Shown in pieces: positions 50,161 through 56,842 of a stretch of DNA of 56,842 nucleotides. The notes beneath the pieces are model-generated. The model made no database searches and had not been told where the DNA came from. It was given only the letters and a program-made list of their open reading frames with translations. The DNA comes from Elusimicrobia bacterium GWD2_63_28 (GTDB taxonomy: Bacteria; Elusimicrobiota; Elusimicrobia; Elusimicrobiales; UBA9959): contig MGUI01000055.1 in the NCBI GenBank assembly GCA_001799895.1, positions 1-56,842 of the forward strand, in the 5' to 3' direction. The position numbers were made by a program, and so were the translations under genes. Numbering within the stretch: position 1 is the stretch's first letter; every line of letters begins with the position of its first letter.

Positions 50161-50904
50161 TTACCTCGTGTATTCTACGGCGTTCTTGAAGAATTGGAAG
50201 CCGGCGGCTTCGGTCTCGCGCGCGGCGGCCGGCCGGTCCGGGTTCTGCCAGGCGAAGAAGTTGCGCTCGGGGTGCGGCATCAGGCCGAAGCAGGTGCCCG
50301 CCGGGTTGGTCACCCCGGCGATGTCGAGCATGGACCCGTTGGGGTTCTCGCAATAGGTGAGGGCGTGCAGGTTCCCGGCCGTGATGGCCGCCAGCTCCTT
50401 CTTATCCTCCACGATGAACTTGCCTTCGCCGTGGGCTATCGGCAGCTCTATCTCGTCCGGCAGGCCCTTGGTAAAGATGCAGGGGCTCTTCTTATTGACC
50501 TTCAGCCTGGCCCACTTGGCGATGAAATGCCCGCAGTCGTTGGTGTAAAGAGTCGAGACCTGCGCGTTCGCCCTGTTCTGGGGCAGAAAGCCGGTTTTAA
50601 CCAGTATCTGGAAACCGTTGCAGATGCCTATAACCGGACGCCTGCCTTTGATGAACTTTTCGAAGTCCGCCGCGAGCTTCTTCATCTTCACCGCGTAAAT
50701 CTTGCCGGCGGAGATATCGTCGCCGTAGGAGAAGCCGCCCGGGAAGGCCATGATATCGTAGTCCAGCACCTTGCGCCCGCCGGAGAGCAGCTGGTTGATA
50801 TGCACCAGCTCTGGCTCCGCGCCGACGTACTTGAAGGAATTGAAGGTCTCGATGTCGCAGTTGGTGGCGGTGCCGCGCAGGATTATCGCCTTGGGTTTTT
50901 TCAT
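50161..50904 (-). CDS. purQ: FGAM synthase glutaminase subunit
   Basis: A 247-residue class I glutamine amidotransferase with the nucleophile Cys95 (GICNGFQIL), FPGGFSYGDD and the MPHPERN histidine-glutamate. It supplies ammonia to PurL. Its start overlaps the purL stop by four bases. Confidence 0.95.
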   Translation of the reverse strand: MKKPKAIILRGTATNCDIETFNSFKYVGAEPELVHINQLLSGGRKVLDYDIMAFPGGFSYGDDISAGKIYAVKMKKLAADFEKFIKGRRPVIGICNGFQILVKTGFLPQNRANAQVSTLYTNDCGHFIAKWARLKVNKKSPCIFTKGLPDEIELPIAHGEGKFIVEDKKELAAITAGNLHALTYCENPNGSMLDIAGVTNPAGTCFGLMPHPERNFFAWQNPDRPAAARETEAAGFQFFKNAVEYTR

Positions 50905-53285
50905 ATCAGCTCCCTCCGCCAGCAGGCCTTGAGCCCGGCGAGGTCTTCCCTGAAGAGAGGTACGCTCCCGTCCTGCACAGAGAGGACCGGCTCCTCGCTC
51001 ACATAACCTATCTCTGAAACCGGCAGCCCCTTAACCAGGCGCAGGAATTCGGTCTCTTTGCCCTTCACTACCTCGAAGACCAGCCGGGCGGGGCTCTCAC
51101 CGAATAGCAGTTCGAGCGCCGTAAGTTTCTTCTCCCTCGCCGCGGGGGCCAGATCCAGCTCGGCACCCAGGCCGCCGGAGAAGGCCATTTCGGCCAGCGT
51201 CACGGCCAGCCCGCCCTGCGATACGTCGTGGGCTGCGGCCACACAGCCGGCCTTGATGGCCTTGGCCAGGCCGGTATAAAGCTTTACGGCGGCGCCCATA
51301 TCCAGCGGGGCCACGGCGTTATTGCCGGAATCGTTCAGCTCGTTATACACCGAGCCGCCCATGCCGCGAGCGTTCAGACCGGCCAGATACACCGGGTTGC
51401 CGGCCTCTTTGAAGTTGATGGTGAGGGCCTTGCGCACATCCTCCACCGGGGCCGTGGCGGAAATCAGCAGCGAGAGCGGTATCGGGTATTCCCGGCCCTC
51501 GGCGTCCCTGGACTGGTTGTAGAAGCTGTCCTTGCCGGAGATGAAAGGCGCGCCATAGGCTATGGCCCCGTCGAGGCAGCCCTCGGCGGCCAGGACCAGG
51601 TCCCCCATCACCTCGGGGTCCTTGGGGCTCGCGGCGCAGAAATTATCCAGTATGGCCGTGCGGGAAACATCGGCGCCAGCGCAGAGCAGGTTGCGCACCG
51701 CCTCGTCGATGGAATGCAGCGCCATCTGGTAGGGGTCGATCTTGCCTATGGCCGGGTTGAAGCCGTGGCTGACCCCGAAGCCGGAGAAATCGGTTTGGTC
51801 CAGGGTGGCGGCCTGCGGCCAGATCACGGCGGCGTCGCCGGGGCCGTCGCCGTAACGCCCCTGCAGCGGCTTGCCCACGGTGCCGCCCTGCACCTCGTGG
51901 TCATACTGGGTTATCACCGAGTGGCGGGAGCAGACATTGGGATGGGCCAGCAGGTCTTTGAGGATCTGCCCGTATTTTTCAGAGGGCAGGGCCGGGGGCG
52001 CGGAGTTTATCCTTATCTTCCTGCGGCGGGCCTGCTTTTCGAAGTTCGGCACGCCGCCGTGCAGGAACTCCATCGGCAGGTCCACCACCGTTTCGTCCTT
52101 GTGCGTCACCAGCAGCCTGCCGTCGCCGGGGAACTCCCCCATCACGCAGTATTCGCAACTCTCGGCGTCCAGTATGGCGGCGAGTTTCTTGAGTTTGTTT
52201 TTAGGCACGGAGAGGATCATGCGCTCCTGGGATTCCGAGACCCAGATCTCCCAGGGCTCTATGCGCGTGTCCTTGAGCAGTGCTCTGTCCAGCCGCACCC
52301 GGGCGCCGGTCTCGGAGCCCAGCTCGCCTATGGCCGACGAGAAGCCGCCGGCGCCGCAGTCGGTGACGGCGTTGTAGAGGCCCAGGTCCCGGGCGCGCAT
52401 CAGCACGTCCAGGGCCTTCTTCTCGTTGACCGCGTGGCCTATCTGCACGGCGGAGGCGGAGGTATCCTCGTCGATATTGGCCGAGGAGAAAGTGGCGCCG
52501 TGTATGCCGTCGCGGCCGGTGCGGCCGCCTATGGAGACTATCAGGTCGCCGGGGATGACCTTCTTATCTATCTTGTCCACGGGAATCAGGCCCGCGCAGC
52601 CCACATAGACCAGAGGGTTGAGCAAATAGCCTTCGTCGAAGTACAGCCCGCCGGCGGCCGTCGGGATGCCGATGCGGTTGCCGTAGTCGCGCACGCCTTC
52701 CACCACGCCGCGCATGATGCGCTCCGGGGAATGGGCGTTCTTCGGCAGCTTCTTCTTGCTGTCCAGCCGGCCGAAGCAGAAGGTGTCCGTGTTGAGCACG
52801 GGCTTGGCGCCCAGGCCCACGCCGAGGATGTCGCGAATCACGCCGCCCACTCCCGTCTCGGCCCCGCCGTAAGGCTCGACGGCGCAGGGGTGGTTGTGGG
52901 TCTCGGCCTTGAAAGCCAGGCCCCACTTGCCGTCCTTGCCGAACTCCACTATGCCGGCATTGTCGGTGAAGACCGACAGGCACCATTTCCTGTTGAGCGT
53001 TTTGGTGGCCTTGACGATGGTTTCCTTGAAAAGGTTCTTGTACTTCTTGACCTTGCTTCCGTCCTTGAAAACTACGGGGCCGGAGAAGGTTTTGTGTTTG
53101 CAGTGTTCGGACCAGGTCTGCGCTATGGTCTCCAGCTCACCGCGCGCGGGCTGGCGGCCCATTTTCCTGAACTGGCGCTGCGCCTCGGCCAGCTCCAGGG
53201 CGTTGAGCGACCAGCCGGCGGCTTTATCCAGCGCCTCCAGCTCTTTGGCCGGGAGAGAAGTGAATCTTGAGAGGGTATCGTTCAT
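50901..53285 (-). CDS. purL: FGAM synthase large subunit (small-type PurL)
   Basis: A 794-residue ATPase subunit. A linker domain with TIAQTWSEHCKHKTF is followed by two tandem AIR-synthetase-like halves, with KAETHNHPCAVEPY, GIPTAAGG, DCGAGGFSSA and, late, AAHDVSQGGLAV. This is the multi-subunit PurLQS form. It overlaps purS by four bases at the start. A long upstream frame extension lacks homology and overlaps purS, so ATG 53285 is chosen. Confidence 0.94.
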   Translation of the reverse strand: MNDTLSRFTSLPAKELEALDKAAGWSLNALELAEAQRQFRKMGRQPARGELETIAQTWSEHCKHKTFSGPVVFKDGSKVKKYKNLFKETIVKATKTLNRKWCLSVFTDNAGIVEFGKDGKWGLAFKAETHNHPCAVEPYGGAETGVGGVIRDILGVGLGAKPVLNTDTFCFGRLDSKKKLPKNAHSPERIMRGVVEGVRDYGNRIGIPTAAGGLYFDEGYLLNPLVYVGCAGLIPVDKIDKKVIPGDLIVSIGGRTGRDGIHGATFSSANIDEDTSASAVQIGHAVNEKKALDVLMRARDLGLYNAVTDCGAGGFSSAIGELGSETGARVRLDRALLKDTRIEPWEIWVSESQERMILSVPKNKLKKLAAILDAESCEYCVMGEFPGDGRLLVTHKDETVVDLPMEFLHGGVPNFEKQARRRKIRINSAPPALPSEKYGQILKDLLAHPNVCSRHSVITQYDHEVQGGTVGKPLQGRYGDGPGDAAVIWPQAATLDQTDFSGFGVSHGFNPAIGKIDPYQMALHSIDEAVRNLLCAGADVSRTAILDNFCAASPKDPEVMGDLVLAAEGCLDGAIAYGAPFISGKDSFYNQSRDAEGREYPIPLSLLISATAPVEDVRKALTINFKEAGNPVYLAGLNARGMGGSVYNELNDSGNNAVAPLDMGAAVKLYTGLAKAIKAGCVAAAHDVSQGGLAVTLAEMAFSGGLGAELDLAPAAREKKLTALELLFGESPARLVFEVVKGKETEFLRLVKGLPVSEIGYVSEEPVLSVQDGSVPLFREDLAGLKACWRRELI

Positions 53286-53731
53286 ATTTTCTCTATTTTG
53301 AATTTGTTGACGATCTCGTTCACCAGGGTTTTCACCACGGCGTGCTTGAGCTTCGGTTCCGACTCGCAGGCCGCGTAATAGGCGCGGCCGAACCTGACCG
53401 TCTTGGGTTCGCGGCCCAGCACGTCGGCGATGGCGCCCTTCACGCTTTCGCCCACCACGTCGGTGACCGAATCCTTCAGCCACACCTCGACGCGCCAGGC
53501 GCTCTTAAGCCCCGGCTTCCATTGGGAGAGCGAATATTTCTCGGTAATCGGGTCGGTCAGCAGTTCTTTGCCCAGGCGCTCGAATTCCGCGCGGCTGAAC
53601 TCCCCCTCTACCCGGTAAAGCCGTGACAGGCGCGCGGCCTTCACCTTGAGGCCCGCGTGCGCCATGCGGCCGATAAAGCCCGCGTCCTCGCTGGCCGCGT
53701 ATTTTTCTTTGGTCCAGATCTCTATTATCAT
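53282..53731 (-). CDS. purS: Double-length PurS subunit of FGAM synthase
   Basis: A 149-residue protein, almost twice the usual length of about 80. The first half (1-68) ends in a PurS-like LTDPITEKYSL. The second half (about 79-149) restarts with WRVEVWLKDSVTDVVGESVKGAI and FGRAYYA, like a fresh PurS start. PurS is normally a dimer that bridges PurQ and PurL, so this looks like a covalent PurS dimer. The ATG at 53731 begins the homology. Confidence 0.82.
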   Translation of the reverse strand: MIIEIWTKEKYAASEDAGFIGRMAHAGLKVKAARLSRLYRVEGEFSRAEFERLGKELLTDPITEKYSLSQWKPGLKSAWRVEVWLKDSVTDVVGESVKGAIADVLGREPKTVRFGRAYYAACESEPKLKHAVVKTLVNEIVNKFKIEKI

Positions 53732-53769
53732 TTTGGTTCCATCCTGAAATTTAGAAGCCGGGCGGCACT

Positions 53770-54642
53770 TCACCCGGCTTGCGCTATTTTCTGCAGGGCT
53801 TCCTCGTATTTTTCGAGGGTGCCCCGCACTACTTCAGCGGGCAGCCCGGGCGGGGCGGACTTCTTGTCCCAGCCGCTGCCCTCCAGCCAGTCCCTGACGT
53901 ACTGCTTGTCGTAGCTGGCAGGGCTGCTGCCCACGGCGTATTTCGAGGCGTCCCAGAAGCGGGAAGAGTCCGGCGTCAGGGCCTCGTCAATGAGTATAAG
54001 CTCTCCGTCGAGCAGGCCGAACTCGAACTTGGTGTCCGCCAGCAGGATGCCGGCCCTGGCGGCGTGCGCCGCTCCGAAATTGTAAAGGGCCAGGCTCTTG
54101 TCCCTGATGGTCTCCGCCAGGCCGGGCGGCAGGGCCGCCGCCATGGTCTCGAAAGAGACGTTCTCGTCATGCCCCTGGTCGGCCTTGGTTGTGGGCGTAA
54201 AAATAGGCTCCGGCAATTTTTGGGCCTCTTTGAGCCCGGCCGGCAGCTTCAGGCCGCAGACGCTGCCCTGCTTGAGGTATTCTTTCCAGCCGGAGCCGGT
54301 GATATAGCCGCGCACCACGCATTCGAAGTCCACACGCTTGGCGCGGTGCACCAGCAGGGCGCGGCCGCGCATGTAGTCCCAGTCGAAGCCGGCCGGGGCG
54401 GTAACGCGGGCGCGTATCTCGTCTATATCGGAAGAAACTATATGGTTCTTTATTATATGGCCGGTGCGCGAGAACCAGAAGGAACTTATCTTATTGAGGA
54501 TGGCGCCCTTGCCCGGGACGGGCGTGGGCAGGATGAAATCGAAGGCCGAGATCCTGTCCGAAGAAACTATCAGGAGATACTTCTCCCCCGCCGCGTACAG
54601 ATCCCGCACTTTGCCCTGGTGTATCAGCTTCAGCTCAGACAT
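53770..54642 (-). CDS. purC: SAICAR synthetase
   Basis: A 290-residue enzyme (step 8) with HQGKVRDLY, SSDRISAFDFILP, ECVVRGYITGSGWKEY and DTKFEFG. It belongs to the longer, yeast-like PurC group (about 290-300) rather than the short B. subtilis type (about 240). Two ATGs lie six bases apart; the second (54642) has the better spacing from the AGGAG site. Confidence 0.94.
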   Translation of the reverse strand: MSELKLIHQGKVRDLYAAGEKYLLIVSSDRISAFDFILPTPVPGKGAILNKISSFWFSRTGHIIKNHIVSSDIDEIRARVTAPAGFDWDYMRGRALLVHRAKRVDFECVVRGYITGSGWKEYLKQGSVCGLKLPAGLKEAQKLPEPIFTPTTKADQGHDENVSFETMAAALPPGLAETIRDKSLALYNFGAAHAARAGILLADTKFEFGLLDGELILIDEALTPDSSRFWDASKYAVGSSPASYDKQYVRDWLEGSGWDKKSAPPGLPAEVVRGTLEKYEEALQKIAQAG

Positions 54643-54692
54643 GCTCATCTCCTGTCTCAAGGTAGATTGCCCGCCCGCGCAACGCAGCACCG

Positions 54693-55208
54693 CTACTTCT
54701 GCTCTTCCAGATACTTCTTATAACCTATCTTGCCCAGCCGCGCGTCTTTCGCCAGCACTTCCTTCTTCATCGTCTCGCGGAAGGCCTTGAATTTGGCCCT
54801 GAGCGCGTTTTCTTTCACGCTGAGGATCTGCACCGCCAGCAGGCCGGCGTTCCTGGCGTTGTTAACCCCCACCGTGGCCACCGGGATGCCGGGCGGCATC
54901 TGCACTATGGAGAGCAGCGCGTCCATGCCGGCCAGCGGCGTGGCGTTCACCGGCACGCCTATCACCGGCAGCGGCGTGGCGGCCGCCAGCACGCCCGGCA
55001 GATGGGCCGCGGCGCCGGCCCCGGCGATTATGACGCCGAAGCCTTTCTTCTCCGCGGCCGAGACGAAAGCGAGGGCCGCCGCGGTGGTGCGGTGGGCCGA
55101 AAGTATCTTTATTTCGAAGGGTACGCCGAACTGCTCGAGGACCTTGGCGGCTGCCGATAATACTCCCAGGTCAGAATCGCTTCCCATGACGATGGCTGCT
55201 TTGAGCAT
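54693..55208 (-). CDS. purE: N5-CAIR mutase (class I PurE)
   Basis: A 171-residue protein with VMGSDSDL, SAHRT and AGAGAAAHLPGVLAA, all of class I type. Class I PurE converts N5-CAIR to CAIR and normally needs PurK, which is not in this window. First gene of the pur operon. The ATG at 55208 has a GAGG site with correct spacing. Confidence 0.94.
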   Translation of the reverse strand: MLKAAIVMGSDSDLGVLSAAAKVLEQFGVPFEIKILSAHRTTAAALAFVSAAEKKGFGVIIAGAGAAAHLPGVLAAATPLPVIGVPVNATPLAGMDALLSIVQMPPGIPVATVGVNNARNAGLLAVQILSVKENALRAKFKAFRETMKKEVLAKDARLGKIGYKKYLEEQK

Positions 55209-55251
55209 ACGCACCTCTTAACCGGGAAAGTGGAAGTACTACTACGCTGAT

Positions 55252-55280
55252 ATTCTACGATTTTAAACTCCGCGGCACAA
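55252..55280 (-). promoter_or_regulatory. Promoter of the pur operon
   Basis: TTGTGC (55275-55280), a 17-base spacer and TAGAAT (55252-55257) on the minus strand, 43 bases before the purE start. Confidence 0.6.
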
Positions 55281-55351
55281 ATCCGGGGGCCTCGGCCCGT
55301 CGTGATCCCAGAATACTGCGCAATACTCTTTTTTTGCGGGCCGGCCGGCCC

Positions 55352-55399
55352 TTGACAATCCAGGATTGTTGTGGTATAGTAATACCACATTACCACAAA
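55352..55399 (+). promoter_or_regulatory. Promoter and palindromic operator of the Rrf2-hcp operon
   Basis: TTGACA (55352-55357), a 17-base spacer and TATAGT (55375-55380) form a near-consensus promoter. A perfect palindrome, TGTGGTAT-AGTA-ATACCACA (55370-55389), lies over the -10. A further TACCACA follows at 55391-55397. A second palindrome, CAATCC-A-GGATTG (55356-55368), fills the spacer. Binding by the adjacent Rrf2 protein is inferred. Confidence 0.85.
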
Positions 55400-55412
55400 G
55401 GACTCTTAAGAC

Positions 55413-55817
55413 ATGCAGACCATACTCAAGATCTCGGAAGCCGCGGCCATAGGACTGCACGCGGCGGATTACATGGCGCAGCGGCCCGGCCTGTGCTCCG
55501 CGCAGGACATCGCCAGCGACCTCGGCGTTTCCTACAACCACCTCTCCAAAGTGCTGCAGCAGCTCACCAGGGCCCGGCTGGTGGCCCCTGTGCGCGGGCC
55601 CAAGGGCGGCTTCGCCCTCTCCCCCACCGGCAAGAAGGCCGCCGTGCGCGACTTCATGACCGCCATAGACGGCCCCGTGCAGCTGCACGACTGCCTGATG
55701 GGCGCCAAGGTCTGCCGCCACAGCGACTGCATGTTCGGCAAGTTCCTCTCGGACACCAATAAAAGGTTCGAGGCCGTGCTGCGCGGAAAGATTTCGGAGT
55801 TTTCAAAGCGGAAATAG
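55413..55817 (+). CDS. Rrf2-family FeS transcription regulator (NsrR-like)
   Basis: A 134-residue winged-helix regulator. DNA-binding part: ISEAAAIGLHAADYMA, then ASDLGVSYNHLSKVLQQL and the VRGPKGGFAL wing. Three cysteines in HDCLMGAKVCRHSDC (C-X6-C-X4-C) fit an FeS-cluster site like that of NsrR/IscR. Located 35 bases before hcp, a known NsrR target in other bacteria, it is probably an NO- or redox-sensing repressor that also controls itself. Confidence 0.92.
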   Translation: MQTILKISEAAAIGLHAADYMAQRPGLCSAQDIASDLGVSYNHLSKVLQQLTRARLVAPVRGPKGGFALSPTGKKAAVRDFMTAIDGPVQLHDCLMGAKVCRHSDCMFGKFLSDTNKRFEAVLRGKISEFSKRK

Positions 55818-55852
55818 ATTCAAGGTTAGGTTAATATAAAAGGAGAATAAAA

Positions 55853-56842
55853 ATGAGCGACGACATGTTCTGTTACCAGTGCGAGCAGGCGGCGAAAGGC
55901 ACGGGCTGCACCGTGCAGGGTGTCTGCGGCAAAGACCCGGAGACGGCCAAGATGCAGGACCTCCTGCTCTGGCAGGCCAAGGGCATAAGCCAGTACGCGC
56001 ACCAGGCCTCCAAAGCCGGCAAGCGCGACCGCACCATAGACGTGTTCGTGGTGGAAGCCCTGTTCACCACGGTCACCAACGTCAACTTCGACCCCAAAAA
56101 TATAGCGCAGCAGATACAGAAGGGACAGGAGATAAAGGCCAAGGCCCGCGCGCTGGCCGGCAACCCCGATCTGGACGGCCCCGCCGCCTGGACCGCTCCC
56201 TCAGATTACGCCGCCCTGCTGGCCGAAGCCCCCGAGAAGGGCATAGCTGCCCGCAAAAAGGCGCTCGGCGACGACGCCGCCGGCCTGCAGGAACTGCTGA
56301 CCTACGGTCTCAAAGGCATGGCCGCCTACGCTGACCACGCGCTGGTACTCGGCCAGGAAGACGAGAAAGTCTACGCCTTCATCCACGAAGCGCTGGATTT
56401 CCTCACCAAGCCCAACCCGACGGTGGACGAGCTGGTGGGCTACAATATGAAGTGCGGCGAGGTAAACCTGCGCGTGATGGAACTGCTGGATAAAGCCAAC
56501 ACCACCGCCTACGGCCACCCCGTCCCCACCCCCGTACGCATCAACCCCCTCAAGGGCAAGGCCCTCCTGGTCAGCGGCCACGACCTGAAGGACCTGGAGA
56601 ATATCCTTAAACTCACCGAGGGCAAGGGCGTCAACGTCTACACCCACGGCGAGATGCTGCCCGCCCACGGCTACCCCGGCCTCAAGAAGTACGCCCACCT
56701 GGCCGGCAACTACGGCGGCGCCTGGCAGGACCAGCAGAAGGAGTTCAACGCCTTCCCCGGCTCGGTCGTGATGACCACCAACTGCATACAGAAGCCGCTG
56801 GACGGCTACAAGGCCCGCATCTTCACCACCGGCCTGGTGGAA
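55853..56842 (+). CDS. hcp: Hybrid cluster protein (hydroxylamine reductase), N-terminal part
   Basis: The frame runs open to the window end (330 codons, 3' end missing). The N-terminal FeS motif CYQCEQAAKGTGCTVQGVC has C-X2-C-X8-C-X5-C spacing. Further family marks are the YNMKCGEVN region, THGEMLPAHGYPGLKKY, AGNYGGAWQDQ and the MTTNCIQKP cysteine, a ligand of the hybrid 4Fe-2O-2S cluster. Hcp reduces NO or hydroxylamine under nitrosative stress. An AAAAGGAG site precedes the ATG. Confidence 0.95.
   Translation, partial: MSDDMFCYQCEQAAKGTGCTVQGVCGKDPETAKMQDLLLWQAKGISQYAHQASKAGKRDRTIDVFVVEALFTTVTNVNFDPKNIAQQIQKGQEIKAKARALAGNPDLDGPAAWTAPSDYAALLAEAPEKGIAARKKALGDDAAGLQELLTYGLKGMAAYADHALVLGQEDEKVYAFIHEALDFLTKPNPTVDELVGYNMKCGEVNLRVMELLDKANTTAYGHPVPTPVRINPLKGKALLVSGHDLKDLENILKLTEGKGVNVYTHGEMLPAHGYPGLKKYAHLAGNYGGAWQDQQKEFNAFPGSVVMTTNCIQKPLDGYKARIFTTGLVE

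Noticed and set aside
55338..55351. GC palindrome GGGCCGGCCGGCCC as a terminator
   Set aside because: It is perfectly symmetric but has no following T-run on either strand and no room for a loop; it may just be upstream promoter DNA.

Overview
The window is about 57 kb of GC-rich bacterial DNA that uses the ATA isoleucine codon unusually often. Its genes include an outer-membrane-type barrel, two AsmA-like proteins, envelope amidases and ECF sigma control, which points to a diderm (Gram-negative) bacterium. The mix of split glycine dehydrogenase, PorV/FadL-like barrels and many stand-alone receivers would fit a lineage such as Elusimicrobiota. That placement is an inference and no marker gene here proves it.

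Layout. (1) 1-630 is the end of an OPT-family transporter. (2) 680-9425 is an accessory island downstream of a tRNA-Gln gene. It has mostly short, single, minus-strand genes (methyltransferase, GNAT acetyltransferase, zincin-like membrane protein, RcpC-like protein, XRE regulator, unknowns) and lower GC in its right half. The genes are separated by repeated modules made of a tRNA-3'-end-like tail, a GC-rich terminator and a TATAGT promoter. Copies of a palindromic repeat are also present. (3) 9478-27680 is chromosomal housekeeping and envelope functions: a CNNM/TlyC protein, tRNA-Pro, amidases, a C39 plus NlpC/P60 double-peptidase protein, endonuclease III, an RRM RNA-binding protein, a barrel-LysM / pseudo-receiver-propeller operon, an ECF sigma operon, an AsmA-lpd-xth operon, a DDAH-like enzyme and a GreB-like factor. 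(4) 27811-33685 is a glycine cleavage operon (gcvT, gcvH, gcvPA, gcvPB) with a lipoate ligase, a stand-alone Lrp/AsnC effector domain and a receiver. (5) 33685-40704 holds membrane proteins, a large AsmA-like protein, pyrE, a SAM-hydrolase family protein, an RlmI-like methyltransferase, a receiver gene and tRNA-Phe. (6) 40742-55208 is almost the complete purine pathway: purA-purB, then purE-C-S-L-Q-F-D-M and a fused purN-purH. (7) 55352-56842 is an Rrf2 regulator with a palindromic operator over its promoter, followed by the hybrid cluster protein hcp, which runs off the end.

How it works together. Lpd (23883) would supply the L-protein for the glycine cleavage system, and the lipoate ligase would load GcvH. 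The one-carbon units made there feed the formyl-folate steps of the purine genes (PurN, PurH). No purK or purT is visible. The least familiar parts are the tRNA-tail module island, the pseudo-receiver/propeller operon, the ECF operon with an internally duplicated secreted protein, and the unusual purine protein architectures (PurN-PurH fusion, double PurS, short PurA).
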